Shown here one piece after another: positions 44,401 through 52,256 of a DNA stretch of 64,000 nt. Source of the stretch: Anolis sagrei (Eukaryota; Chordata; Lepidosauria; Squamata; Anolidae); contig NC_090034.1 of NCBI RefSeq assembly GCF_037176765.1, forward strand, positions 90,915,000-90,978,999. Direction: 5' to 3'. Both the position numbers and the translations under genes were made by a program. The notes beneath the pieces were generated by a model, which saw only the letters and a program-made list of their open reading frames with translations, searched no databases and was not told the origin of the DNA. Within the stretch, counting starts at the first letter, position 1, and each line of letters begins with the position of its first letter.

Positions 44401-46948
44401 TTTCTGGCAGAAGTCCTTGGCTGCCATCTTGGGAGTGTCTAAATCTCGCAGGAAAGCATCAAGTCTGGACAATGGAGGCAAAAATCCCAGGACCAACAGG
44501 TCTGTATGCAGATCTTTTCTGAAGTCCTGGGATTTTCTGCCCCTGTTTAAAACCCGTAATTTAGTGCTGTCTGGAAGCGCCCTGGGAAATATAAAAGCAA
44601 AAACATAGCAGAAAGAAGAAAAATGTATCACAAATGTAGCTCCGCTACAGAAATGGTTGGAGAGTCCAAGGGATGAATGTTTGGCACCAATGTTATCCTC
44701 TTTTCTCAGGGAAGAGATTTTTGCCAAGAGAGTAGAGAAGTTGTCTTTTGCTGAGAAAGTAAACTACCAAAACCAGGAATATTCCCAAATGTTCTTGCCC
44801 TTGGTGAGGAAAGGTATTTTGACACATTGGGGCACCCCATCTAAAGGATTTTCATCTGCTATGGGCCCACGGGCCCACACACAGTACAGAATTATAGTGC
44901 TAATATTCCACTTTAATTGTAAGGGTTCAATGCTATCCTGATTTGGCAATTGAATGGAAGGCATTTAAAATTTTCAGCTGGATGTACCTTGTACCTCAAG
45001 GAATAAATCACAGGATTTCACAGTATGGAACCATGAGAGTCAAAGTGGAATAATAGCTCAATAATTTATGTATTTTGAAAGGCTCTCCATACTTTTCTTT
45101 TCATTACCAGCAGTGCAAAAACAATTGTGCAAACAACAAGGAATAGGGTTTTTTTTCAGAATGAGGGAAACTTTCATAACACTTTTTGCAAAAATGTCCA
45201 CAAATAGGAAAACTCTTTTAAAAAGCAGTAGGAAAGTAATGGTAGGAGAATACTTCAAGTATATCATTCTCACACTTGAGCATAAGTAAGTAAATATATT
45301 TTTTTCTAGTAGGAAGATAGCTTTCTAAGATGTTAGGTTCTGTACAGAGCTGGAAACAGGGCCTTTTTTCTCATTTGCATTTGCAAACAGAGGTTCTTCT
45401 CTTGTTCCAGACACTCCAGACAAGGCTTTGGGCATAGGTGCCCTCCTGGCCATTGTGTTGGCAATCCTCTTAGTCATCTTGCTAGTGGTGGATGCCTGTT
45501 GCTACTACAAACGCCGGCGCGGCTTGCTAATGTACTGCAGAAACAATATCCTAGACAAAAATGCATCCAGGACAACGGTTGAAAACAATGGGTGAGTTAA
45601 TATGGAGGCATCAAAAAAGCCAATGGAAGAAAGGATAATGACTGGTAATTTCATGTTGTCCTTCTTTGCAAGGGTGTAGGGTTGCCATATGTCCCTTATC
45701 ATAAGGTATGCTTCTTATCTGAGGATTGGAAAGTTTGTCCTTCTGGGTTGCAAAGCATCCCTTATTATGAGGGTTGGAAAAGCTTCCCCTTACACAGAAC
45801 AAGATGCCAAAAATCCTACATTTTGGGGCATGGAACTTTCATAAAGATAAGTATACGACATGTAATTTGTATGGTCAAAATATTTATTTTACAGAGAAAT
45901 ATATAGGTAAATAAACTTGTTAATAGCTACTTCTGATTGTCAGCCCTGCATGTCATGAATTTTGACTGTCCTCTATTATTATTTTGAAAAACCGACGACA
46001 CTACAAGGGTGCCCTACTCCTCATCTCACTCTCATGCTGAATGCTTCCATCTCAAATGTTTACTGGATTTTATGCAAGTGAGGCGGTTTTATCATGAGTC
46101 TTTTACAAACCTGTATCATCTCACCCCGGGTGGCACAATGGGTTAACCCAGGCATGGGCAAACTTGGGTCCTTCGGGTGTTTTGGACTTCAACTCCCACG
46201 ATTCCTAACAGCCAGTAGGCTGTTAGGAATTATGGGAGTTGAAGTCCAAAACACCCAGAGGGCCCAAGTTTGCCCATGCCTGGGTTAAACCCTTGTGCTG
46301 GCAGGACTGCTGACCAACAGATCAGTGGTTTGAATCCGGGGAAAGCGGGTTGAGCTCCCTCTGTTAGCTCCAGCTCCCCATGTGGGGACATGGGAGAAGC
46401 CTCCCACAAGGATGGTTAAACATCAAGCATGCGGGCGTCCCCTGGACAAAGTCCTTGCAGAAGGCCAATTTCTTGAAATAAAAATCTCCTCAAACTTGAA
46501 TCACAGTAACAAACTATAAAGGGTTCTTGAAGCACCTTTGAGAACAATGCTTGCAGGATAAAGTTTTGCAGGCCCAATCTACTTCATCAGATACATATAT
46601 TCTAAGTCTGCAAAAGCTTATACTACAATCACCATAAGCCTTGGAAATCACCAACACAACAGCCACTTGGAGCTACAATGTTGTCTGGCAGCAGCAACAG
46701 TGACAAGGAAAGTCAGGTGACAGTCCAACCAGGCCAAATCGGTTTTGATCCAGAGTCTGCTCCATTGTATGTTAGGCATAGTTCTCAAGCTTTTTAGTAG
46801 CAAATGTAATATCCAGCAGAAAGAAACTGATTAATGCACTTTCTGACCAAACTCTTTTATTTCATGTTTATCCCTTTCTTTCTATAGGAAGATGCTTTCA
46901 AAGTCTGGAAAGAGCACCGTGGTGAATGTTTCTGGTATTGAAGCCTAA
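27723..46948 (+). CDS. NCAM-like three-Ig membrane glycoprotein (spliced, 9 coding exons)
   Basis: Joining 27723-27765, 28120-28209, 31924-32139, 35048-35194, 36133-36267, 38188-38378, 42005-42098, 45411-45591 and 46888-46948 gives one open frame of 385 residues with a TAA stop. All introns are GT/AG, with phases 1,1,1,1,1,0,1,2. Order: signal peptide (about 1-19), Ig1 (20-116; Cys43, Trp55, Cys97), Ig2 (117-210; Cys141, Trp153, Cys190), Ig3 (211-305; Trp249, no cysteines), transmembrane helix (about 312-332), basic tail (337-385). Two exons per Ig domain, the start of Ig1 ([19 protein letters not shown]) and the membrane exit ([18 protein letters not shown]) resemble NCAM1/NCAM2 from memory. 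Ig4, Ig5 and the fibronectin domains of NCAM are absent. Possible N-glycosylation sites are Asn204 and Asn234. No ITIM or ITAM is visible. The likely role is cell-surface adhesion; the ligand is unknown. Orthology to NCAM itself is unlikely; a paralogous small NCAM-type receptor fits better. Confidence 0.85.
28120..28209 (+). CDS. NCAM-like gene exon 2: first half of Ig1
   Basis: The acceptor tttcctag ends at 28119 and the donor gtgaac starts at 28210. The exon encodes the A-B strands of Ig1, including the B-strand cysteine in YFLCK (residue 43). The Ser-Ser-Gly-Glu-Val-Glu-Leu-Gly stretch matches the start of NCAM Ig1 in style and position. Confidence 0.85.
28968..29300 (+). mobile_element. 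AT-rich L2-type LINE 3' end (intron 2)
   Basis: A TA microsatellite (28971-29008), then AT-rich text with tacatgtaatattactaata, ending aagctgctctgaatcccctt ... aaataaataa. Same 3' end as 36600-36890 and 38470-38770, and inverted at 30848-31100. Confidence 0.7.
29399..29534. mobile_element. hAT MITE (intron 2)
   Basis: Same family as 26927-27061; target duplication aactaact (29391-29398) against atctaact (29535-29542). Confidence 0.8.
30118..30367 (+). mobile_element. tRNA-derived SINE, family A, with 12 bp target duplication (intron 2)
   Basis: Starts at the head (ggaacccccggtggtgcag), with part of the tRNA region deleted, and ends gacacgac plus A tract. The target duplication agtcacaatagt is perfect (30104-30115 and 30368-30379). 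Probably a fairly young insertion. Confidence 0.88.
30595..30732. mobile_element. MITE with GGGCCCTTCCACACAG ends (intron 2)
   Basis: 138 bp with terminal inverted repeats gggcccttccacacag / ctatgtggaaggggcc and two internal arms (tctgctttaaactggattat; cagttcaatgtgg). Siblings at 50002-50153 and 52139-52254. Confidence 0.75.
30848..31100 (-). mobile_element. AT-rich L2-type LINE 3' end, inverted (intron 2)
   Basis: Reverse orientation of the 28968 copy: tttatttatttatttac, ccacccttctcacttcgaag, gactcagagcggcttacaag, then AT-rich text to an att microsatellite (31059-31092). Confidence 0.7.
31294..31549 (+). mobile_element. tRNA-derived SINE, family A (intron 2)
   Basis: Complete: ggagcctctggtggtgcaat head to ctcctgacctgg plus A6. 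It sits 370 bp upstream of exon 3. Confidence 0.85.
31924..32139 (+). CDS. NCAM-like gene exon 3: second half of Ig1
   Basis: The acceptor tgacag ends at 31923 and the donor gtaagt starts at 32140. The exon carries the core tryptophan (TLTWIDPEG) and the F-strand cysteine (GIFTCKG). It is 216 nt long and stays in phase 1. It is the longest coding exon of this gene and acidic. Confidence 0.88.
32355..33079 (-). repeat. Possible solo LTR (fossil), intron 3
   Basis: A 725 bp block with TGT...ACA ends, an aataaa-type signal near the minus-strand 3' side and an internal 60-70 bp imperfect tandem (gtcacagactagttccctga-like, three units, about 32700-32920). No convincing target duplication and no internal genes. 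Old and uncertain; it could be another class of repeat. Confidence 0.3.
33567..33710. mobile_element. Palindromic hAT-like MITE (intron 3)
   Basis: ccctccaggtgttttggatc on the left mirrors caaacatgtggagggctac on the right around gaataactggctagggctt. Ends resemble cagtgttgtcaaaa. Confidence 0.5.
33808..34040 (-). mobile_element. BovB/RTE LINE fragment (intron 3)
   Basis: gttgcttctgactctttatgg, ccagcccacaccagagctac, gccatccatccatcttgcc and cccaagcatcattgtcttct are characteristic of the BovB/RTE region near the 3' end. Minus orientation. The 100-codon open frame here is by chance. Confidence 0.65.
34374..34572. mobile_element. Penelope-like fold-back (intron 3)
   Basis: Two inverted arms of about 95 bp meeting near 34480. 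The minus-strand core in the left arm (34428-34470) keeps the hammerhead consensus CTGAGGA ... GAAACGTC with a paired helix II; the right arm core is degraded. Confidence 0.6.
34428..34470 (-). ncRNA. Hammerhead-ribozyme-like motif (second intact core)
   Basis: Same layout as the motif at 1344-1386: CCU/AGG helix I, CUGAGGA, helix II of 6 bp including a G-U pair, GAAA, AC/GU, cleavage triplet GUC. It would lie antisense to the NCAM-like gene. Confidence 0.45.
35048..35194 (+). CDS. NCAM-like gene exon 4: first half of Ig2
   Basis: The acceptor tatag ends at 35047 and the donor gtaagt starts at 35195. The exon encodes an I-set B-C region: [19 protein letters not shown] then the core Trp in IRWIFG. 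An AG two bases later is also possible but would break the phase. Confidence 0.9.
35407..35631. mobile_element. Palindromic MITE (intron 4)
   Basis: gagcatctacactatagaat at left and ttctacagtatagatgcatc at right. Body arms tcactttaactgttatgact / ggcagctaaa. A related, weaker block follows at 35660-35789. Confidence 0.7.
36133..36267 (+). CDS. NCAM-like gene exon 5: second half of Ig2
   Basis: The acceptor ttggcag ends at 36132 and the donor gtaaga starts at 36268. The exon reads [20 protein letters not shown], the classic E-F strand 'tyrosine corner' with its cysteine. It ends with a probable glycosylation sequon (NVS). Confidence 0.9.
36469..36888 (+). repeat. Segment duplicated from the exon 6 donor region (intron 5)
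   Basis: 36499-36888 is nearly identical to 38376-38757, starting at gaggtgagtgagatatggc, which in the second place is the end of exon 6 plus its donor site. A further 30 bp tandem copy of the start lies at 36469-36498. The segment ends in the AT-rich L2-type 3' end. Confidence 0.85.
37183..37235 (+). repeat. (ATC)n(ACC)n microsatellite (intron 5)
   Basis: atc units followed by acc units. No other structure. Confidence 0.85.
37336..37753. mobile_element. Palindromic MITE split by a Penelope-like fold-back (intron 5)
   Basis: Outer arms cattgagccatgacagttag / ccattgagccatggtaattc and the end ttctacagtgtaaatgcatt belong to the MITE family of 35407. The fold-back occupies 37482-37650. Confidence 0.65.
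37482..37650. mobile_element. Penelope-like fold-back, arms joined within the core (intron 5)
   Basis: ttgtcgaaggctttcatggc starts the left arm. The two arms join inside the hairpin region, so no complete ribozyme-like core remains. The right arm ends at tacaacaacca. Confidence 0.6.
38045..38121. repeat. Perfect 26 bp inverted repeat before exon 6
   Basis: Left arm 38045-38070 (ggaatagaagtcactgcaga...) pairs exactly with 38096-38121, with a 25-base loop. The right part (38077-38113) also recurs as a 37 bp direct repeat at 38953-38989. Confidence 0.85.
38188..38378 (+). CDS. NCAM-like gene exon 6: first part of Ig3
   Basis: The acceptor is a T tract then ccag ending at 38187; the donor gtgagt starts at 38379 directly after a whole codon (phase 0). 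The exon encodes an Ig fold with the core Trp (VSISWKG), but the B-strand position where cysteine is expected is Phe235 (SHFNFTIL). The sequence just after the donor is duplicated in intron 5 (36499 onward). Confidence 0.87.
38376..38770 (+). repeat. Exon 6 donor region and AT-rich L2-type tail (intron 6 copy)
   Basis: Partner of 36499-36888. Includes a CA/GCAC microsatellite (about 38453-38477) and ends gagtccccttcggagtgaga ... aaataaata. Here the first bases are the functional donor of exon 6. Confidence 0.85.
39084..39752 (+). mobile_element. CR1 LINE 3' end (intron 6)
   Basis: About 670 bp of CR1: gaatgtgtccagaggagagc, aatgatcaagggtctggag, ggcttcaaactacaggaaag, tatgattctatgatt end. The best-preserved CR1 in the window, though its short frames are broken. 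Confidence 0.85.
39800..40112 (+). mobile_element. L2-type LINE tail (intron 6)
   Basis: T-rich 3' UTR ending ccttggccttgtaagccgc ... ggggtacaaataaagtt and att repeats. Confidence 0.6.
40123..41430 (-). mobile_element. LINE (I/Jockey-like, possibly Vingi), RT to 3' end (intron 6)
   Basis: The minus strand encodes [20 protein letters not shown] near 41300, then [36 protein letters not shown] and the C-terminal [15 protein letters not shown] cluster. The catalytic YADD of the sibling copy at 11440 is damaged here. This is the longest LINE relic and the reference for the copies at 2671 and 10994. Confidence 0.8.
41437..41480 (+). repeat. (AAT)n microsatellite (intron 6)
   Basis: About fourteen aat units joining the LINE to a Penelope-like fragment. 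Confidence 0.9.
41481..41636 (-). mobile_element. Penelope-like terminal-repeat fragment (intron 6)
   Basis: ggctttcatggttggaatca to gttggaatagatatataaac. A subfamily variant (cacccacatctatggcagg) with an altered core. A MITE end (41640-41787) follows directly, 220 bp before exon 7. Confidence 0.55.
42005..42098 (+). CDS. NCAM-like gene exon 7: end of Ig3
   Basis: The acceptor ttgatttcag ends at 42004 and the donor gtgagc starts at 42099. The exon reads [14 protein letters not shown], an I-set F-G strand in which the usual Tyr-x-Cys is Ile-x-Ile. The Ala-x-Asn-x-x-Gly turn is intact, so the fold looks maintained without the disulfide. Confidence 0.87.
42501..43282. mobile_element. hAT element with CpG-rich core (intron 7)
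   Basis: Ends TAGGCCTGGGCGG and cccaggccta; perfect 8 bp target duplication gtaaacac (42493-42500 and 43283-43290). The flanks are AT-rich with repeated cgttaattttgtaatt-like motifs. The centre (about 42660-43030) is GC-rich with gagcgag and gaggagg repeats. No transposase frame. Confidence 0.85.
43515..43653 (+). mobile_element. 5S-rRNA-derived SINE (intron 7)
   Basis: agatcccatctgatcagac and ctcggatgggaaattgcca are the 5S rRNA-derived promoter regions, followed by atgaataccaggtgctgt. Matches the 5S-Sauria SINE type of lepidosaurs. 5' part missing. Confidence 0.75.
43698..44582. mobile_element. Non-autonomous DNA transposon with nested SINE (intron 7)
   Basis: Terminal inverted repeats gggcccttccagacagtacc and gctgtctggaagcgccc, 885 bp. 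Internal inverted segments (caggtgtgggaatatgac and others) frame a family A SINE at 44104-44356. Confidence 0.65.
44104..44356 (+). mobile_element. tRNA-derived SINE, family A (intron 7)
   Basis: gaagcctccagtggcacaat to ctcctgacatgaaaaa, complete apart from a small gap in the tRNA part. Confidence 0.8.
45411..45591 (+). CDS. NCAM-like gene exon 8: transmembrane helix and start of tail
   Basis: The acceptor cttgttccag ends at 45410 and the donor gtgagt starts at 45592. A hydrophobic run of about 21 residues starts at [19 protein letters not shown]. Two cysteines (palmitoylation candidates), tyrosines and an Arg triplet follow, then GLLMYC. NCAM's membrane exit has the same VVD-x-x-CY-...-GLxMC layout. 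Confidence 0.9.
46123..46478 (+). mobile_element. tRNA-derived SINE, family A, split by a piggyBac-like MITE (intron 8)
   Basis: Head caccccgggtggcacaatgg is separated from aacccttgtgctggcagg by 138 bp of foreign DNA. It ends early, at ccttgcagaaggccaattt. Confidence 0.8.
46147..46284. mobile_element. piggyBac-like MITE with TTAA target duplication (intron 8)
   Basis: Ends CCCAGGCATGGGCAAACTT / aagtttgcccatgcctggg, a near-perfect palindrome. TTAA stands on both sides (46143-46146 and 46285-46288), the piggyBac signature, and removing it restores the SINE sequence. Confidence 0.8.
46888..46948 (+). CDS. NCAM-like gene exon 9: C-terminal tail and stop
   Basis: The acceptor ctttctatag ends at 46887 and the stop TAA is at 46946-46948. 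The exon adds twenty Lys/Ser-rich residues ending in VSGIEA. No signalling motif is recognised. The 3' UTR presumably follows. Confidence 0.8.
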
Positions 46949-47410
46949 TGAGTACAGAGTAATGACCTTGGATTAAGAAATTATGAGGTTGTCTAGTGAA
47001 GTATGACTGGATTAATGGGAAATGGGAAAAGAAACCAAAAGCTTCTCCTGTGCCATGTGGTCCTTTACACCCTCCATCCTTACTAACCACTTGCAGGTTC
47101 TCTTTCATTACAAGTAATATCAGGCAGAATCCATGGCATGCTAAACTTTGCTATCATCAACAGCCGCAGTATTTCAGATATCAAAATAGTTCATTATCCA
47201 ATCCTCAGGTGTTCCCTGCTTTTAAAACATAAACCTTCATGTGGACATTTATGGCTAGAATCCTGTTGATGGCATACATAAGCATAATTCCCAATTTCAT
47301 TTGTGTATATATAGTTTTGGACATGATAGAAGAAGGTGTCCTGTTGATGTGGAGATATTGGAAATATAAATATTTATACGTATATTATATGTATATTGGA
47401 AACACTGAAA
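46949..47410 (+). other. Probable 3' UTR / immediate 3' flank of the NCAM-like gene
   Basis: The stretch after the stop looks unique, with no repeat recognised. No convincing AATAAA occurs before the possible LTR that starts at 47411. AATAAA hexamers appear later, at about 47889 (inside the LTR candidate) and 48554, so the transcript end cannot be placed. Confidence 0.35.
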
Positions 47411-47958
47411 TGTAAGAAAAACCAGGTTCTCTCTGTATTAGAAAGCCAAGCTGACAGGACGAAAAGAATGGCGAAGGATCTGTGTCCTAGGCACAGGCAA
47501 GGGGGGGGGGGGGTTGAACATTCCAGGAGGAGGTAGATAAGAACGGCCTAGTACCGACAGAGGTAAAAAGCAAGAAGTGGTGCTCTCTCCCTCCCTCCTG
47601 ACAAGTTAAAGTAGGCCCCTTGATGGATCTGTGTAAGCTGAATCCTAGTATCTCTAATTTGCTGTAAGCTGTTCTTTAAAGAAAATACGGAGACATGCCT
47701 CATGCATGTAGAAAGATATAATTTGATATTTCTGTGATGCTTAAGTGACATAGTGATGGTGTTAACGTATGTAGGAGCATGTTTCTTTGTTTGCCTGCAT
47801 TTGAAGATGTATAAAAGGGAAAGTCGATGCCTTTATCCTCATTCTGGTTTGCTTTTGGAGGAGATTCCATGCCAGGGTCTCAGCTGAAAATAAAACCATA
47901 CCTTTTCTGCCTCAACAAAGGATTGGTCTTGGTATTATCTCTTCTATCAGCCATAACA
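47411..47958 (+). repeat. Possible solo LTR (fossil), intergenic
   Basis: A 548 bp block with TGT...ACA ends, a TATA-type box (tataaaaggg, about 47811), an AATAAA about 75 bases later and a CT-rich end, the order expected of a retroviral-type LTR. It contains a G12 run. No clear target duplication; no internal genes seen. Family undetermined, apparently old. Confidence 0.35.
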
Positions 47959-49344
47959 CTGTACCTCCTTGTGCAATACTCTTACAACAGCAGCTGTCTT
48001 GATTTGACTCTGCAGCGATATTCTCATGGCTACCAGATACTGTATATTCTGACTACCCATGTGCACCCAGGGAAGAAAGAATTATGTTTGGGGAAGCTAA
48101 TATATGCCCATGCTTTCCTCTGCAACTAATCAGTAGCTGAGAAAACCAAATAGTGCCAATGAAACCCCTAGTTGCTGTTGTACGACCAGGGAGGCAAGGA
48201 GTAAGATGAAACAGTCAATAATGGGTAAATATCCTACACCACACAGTTAAGGGATTCCAAGATTTAATTCACATGACAATGCATTTATTGTTATTCCATC
48301 TCTTTTTGACCTGTGATCTACATGGAGGAACACCACAAAATGGAATGGCCTGAAAATTATAAATGGAATAACTCTTGCAATAATCTAATAATAAACAAAA
48401 GTATGGAGCAATGTAAATGATTTCATATTAAAGAGAAATGTGGATTGAACAAGTGTTTCATTCAGTGATGGCTTGTCCACAACCATGGATGCATCCCCAC
48501 CCCCATCAGTTATTTGGGGATCTTTTCAGATTTCTTTTGAAAGTTAATCTTGAAATAAACCATTATGTAGAAATTGAATCCTGTGGTGGATGTGAGAAGA
48601 GAATATCAATCATCAACAGCGATCTGTTTACCATAGTTGGAAGGCCATCATACTCAGCCAACTGAGAAGATAATGTCTATATTCCTTCTGTGTGTTGCAG
48701 ATAGTTTTGTTTATATCACCTTTCCTCCTATCTTTATAGTTACCATGGATCTGGATGTATTCTATAATCATAATTGTGCTATATCATGGGTTTTGCAGTT
48801 AGCCTTCAAACCTTTTCAGACTTACACACCTTTCATTCAGATTTGCACTGTGGAAATATAATGCAAAACATACAATGCATCATGGACATGTTGTGAATGA
48901 AATAGGTTACTCTGCAATGCATAATGTACAACCAGAACATGGCATGCAAAGAGAAGCATACCAGCATGAATATCATGTAGAACAGGTCAGAGACTCATAT
49001 ACAGTACTTTTTAAAAAGGACATTGATTGGAGCAATGGGAAACAGAAACAACCAACAAAACCCATAAACCTTGTACTCCGCTGCTCCCAGGGAACAATTC
49101 TTTCCAGAGGAACATGCCCTCCCACACTGTCTGATCATTGCAAAGAAATGAGCTAAGTATGTCCCTCCCAGAGGTATACAGTTCACTTCAGGATGAACTC
49201 CATGGACATCCTCTGGGGTTGCTGGATGAGGAACAGGACATCCTACAGCAGTCTCTTGTGTACATTTCATAACCAAAAATACTGTAGGGGAGACACAAGA
49301 CCTGGGATTCTAAATGTAACAAAGGAAGACAAGCCACTAGACAT
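47959..49344. other. No gene recognised (intergenic)
   Basis: Unclassified sequence between the LTR candidate and the next hAT element. Open frames of up to about 100 codons show no domain. Confidence 0.4.
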
Positions 49345-49352
49345 CATCCACT

Positions 49353-49649
49353 CAGAGGCGGCCCTAGGTAATTTTCAACGGTAAGCAAACAGTATTTTGC
49401 CCCCCCCCCCCCCAATCAATCACTCATATATATTTTCTGTTCGTCATGGGAGTTCTGTGTGCCATATTTGGTTCAATTCCATTATTGGTGGAGTTCAGAA
49501 TGCTCTTTGATTGTAGGTGAACTATACATCTCAGTAACTACAACTCGCATATGTCAAGGTCTATTTTCCCCCAAGAGTGCCTCAAAAGTGCCCCTGGGCA
49601 AAATCAACTATACTGCAAATGCTTTGTGTACTGGGTTGAGCCGCCCCTG
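49353..49649. mobile_element. hAT MITE (CAGAGGCGGCCCTAGG family)
   Basis: Ends cagaggcggccctaggtaat and gagccgcccctg; target duplication catccact / tatccact. Contains a C14 run and body text shared with the 3535 family. Confidence 0.8.
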
Positions 49650-49989
49650 TATCCACTGCTTGTGTTCAAAGGATACATAGGCAAATGGAGGGCTAGACCA
49701 CAATATGGAGCAGATGAAGAAATGAGAAACCAAAATGCCTAGGCTTGAGCAAGCTGCTCAGGAATCTCTTCCAATCCAGCAGAATGTAATAATAGAAACA
49801 AGTGATTGCTACAGTGTCTGGCTGGTTCTATATGGGATTTAAGTGCAGTTCTTATGGGGCACAGTGTTTTGAAATGAAGTATGACTTGGTTCAATGCAGA
49901 AAACCAGAACTAATTCAAAATCCACTGCTGGGGAAGAGTTCTATAGATACCATAGCCTGCTCAAAAAGACAACTGAATGGGTTCTAGAG

Positions 49990-50276
49990 AAGAAATTCTC
50001 AGGGCCCTGCCACACAGCCATATAACCCAGAATATCAAGGCAGAAAATCCCACAATATCTGCTTTGAACTGGGATATTTGAGTCCACAATGCCACATATT
50101 CCAGTTAAAAGCAGATAATATGGAATTTTATTCAGCTGTGTGGAAGGGGCCCCAGAGAAGTATTCCAGGTGTTTTGGACTTCAACTCTCAGCAGCTCCAG
50201 ACACTTTGGTGAATGGCCAGACAATCTGGGAGACAAACTCCAAAACACCCAGAAGACCAGAGTTTGGGAATCACTG
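49990..50276. mobile_element. hAT-like MITE split by a GGGCCC MITE
   Basis: The outer element has target duplication ttctagag (49982-49989, 50277-50284) and right end tttgggaatcactg. The inner 50002-50153 has the gggccctgccacacag / ctgtgtggaaggggccc ends of the 30595 family. Confidence 0.75.
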
Positions 50277-50427
50277 TTCTAGAGCAAATCAAGACTAAAC
50301 TCTTCCTAGAAGCCAGGAAAACTGGACTGAGGCTCTCATATTTTGCCTGCATTTCCCCAGCTCTTATGTTTTAAATCACTCTTCATGATACCTTGAGAAT
50401 GTTTTTGTTTTGGGGAGGGGGAGCAAA

Positions 50428-50830
50428 CTACTACTACTACTACTACTAATAATAATAATAATAACTTTATTTATACCCCGCCACCATCTCCCCGATGTGG
50501 ACTCAGGGCGGCTTACATGAGGCCAAGCCCAAACAACAAATTACAGCAAATAAAACTGAAAACAAGAAACAACATAATTACATAAAACATATGAATGCAT
50601 AAAAATATAAAATTACAGTAAACACAATCACAGTGACAATGGGCAGGCTACATGTAATGATTAAAAGAAGAGCTAATTAAAAACGGATTAAAAACTCGGG
50701 TGAGATAAAGGGGAAACAGGTTATTTGCGGAAGGGGGCTCATTAAAACGGGAGTTGTGCAATCAAACTTTCCCACAAGGGGAGGGGGGACGTAAAAAATG
50801 ACAAAATGTTGAGGCTAAGCAATAATGTGA
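50428..50830 (-). mobile_element. L2-type LINE 3' end with (CTA)n(AAT)n
   Basis: cta/aat microsatellite (50430-50463), then tttatttataccccgccacc and gactcagggcggcttacatg, followed by about 300 bp of L2-type 3' UTR in reverse. Confidence 0.7.
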
Positions 50831-50834
50831 GGTT

Positions 50835-52138
50835 GTATACCACTCACCAAAGGAACTACAACTACTAGCTTCTGGAAGTTGTGGAGTAAAAGAGAACATG
50901 ATGTTATCCTGTGCACCATTTAATGGTTTGGTACCAGCTGTCCAAGGTCACGCTGTAAACATGCCATCCTCATCAGATGCAAACCACTAGCAGCAACAAG
51001 CAAATGTTGCTACTAATGCTAGCCATCTGAGGACAAATGTTGCTCCATCTGATTATGTAGTCTGTTAATGATAAGTTCAGCATTTGCTTTGTCAGGAATC
51101 CAACAAAAGGTGTACAAAGACTGCATGTTCATTGCATGAGGAAAGAGTGCAGTGGCATCATGACTTTCCAGGAGGGAGTGTTTGACTAAAGGTGGGCACA
51201 AGAGGGCATAGAGGTAAGCACAAAAACATGAAGGGACAAACCATTTGGCTCTGTTTTCATAGCGGCCACCCTGTTGGGAAAGAGTATCAGAGAGGAGTCA
51301 GACTTCAGATGTCTTTTATATTCCTTCCTGCCTCCTTGAAATATGGAGACAGTCCAATGATAATACCACATAGTAGGGAAGAAGTGCCCGTTGTAGCTCA
51401 TCAGCATGTCTGGTGCTGAAAGGTCCACAGTGGCTTCTAAAACAAGGATTTAGATGCAGAACTGCCAAGCATTCTACAGAATAGTCATTCTTTGGTTCTC
51501 CGGTCCCATGTCGCTACCTGGTAATGCAAAGCTGTTTCCCCAGGTACGCAAACAACTTGTTCTGAGGTGGGATGGGGATAAGAACATTTGGCTGTGCAAT
51601 TCAAGCAAAAGGTTTAGATGCCAATAACTGTCCTTGACTTGTCCCTGTACCAGTTCTTCTTTCTCCCACTTACACAAACATTTGGTCTGAGTGAAAAACA
51701 CACCAAAGGAACACAGAAATACCTCTTCTGACTGAAATACTTCAATCCCAGCAAAGGAATCACTGTCAGATCTGACCACATTACAGGTGAGTTTGCGTCT
51801 CAATTTGCTCTGAATAGCTAGTTTTACTTTTCTGGCCATTTTGAGCTGCCGGAGGGGGAACAGTAATGGTAAAACCTGATTTTGATGCTGGCATGTTATC
51901 CACCAGATCATAGTATTTCCAGCTTATTTTATTTTCACTGTGCAGCCTGATCTGAAATCATTTCTAAGTGAACGTTCTTGTCTCCATGTTTCGGAGAGAG
52001 GGGCTTGTCTGAAATAAGTGATGAAAGTCGATTCGCTTTGGAAAACCTGATGCTAACAGAGATGAAAATTGTTACACTTGGTTTGTTCATTTTGGCTGTT
52101 TGCATTTTTTTTTGGATTCTCCCTGGGGATGTGACCAT
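50835..52138. other. Unclassified intergenic sequence
   Basis: Contains the longest unexplained minus-strand open frame of the intergenic region (51474-51911, 145 codons). No domain, signal or splice support was recognised, so no gene is called. Confidence 0.4.
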
Positions 52139-52254
52139 GGGCCCTTTCACACAGCCATATATCTCAGAATATCTCACATTATCTGAGTTCAAAGCAGAGA
52201 TTGTGGGATTTTCTGCCTTGATATTCTGGGAGAAAGGGCTGTGTGGAAGGGCTC
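52139..52254. mobile_element. MITE with GGGCCC...CACACAG ends
   Basis: gggccctttcacacagccat to gtgtggaagggctc; sibling of 30595 and 50002. Confidence 0.7.
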
Positions 52255-52256
52255 TC

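Noticed and set aside
42099-45410. Search for missing NCAM Ig4, Ig5 or fibronectin exons in intron 7
   Set aside because: Only a hAT element, 5S-derived SINE, DNA transposon and SINE were found. Exon phases on both sides fit directly, so the short form looks genuine.
47827-48129. 100-codon frame with a hydrophobic segment
   Set aside because: It begins inside the possible LTR and has no family resemblance; treated as chance.
51474-51911. 145-codon open frame on the - strand between the two genes
   Set aside because: No recognisable domain or neighbouring exon. The flanking minus-strand frames also read as non-homologous text.
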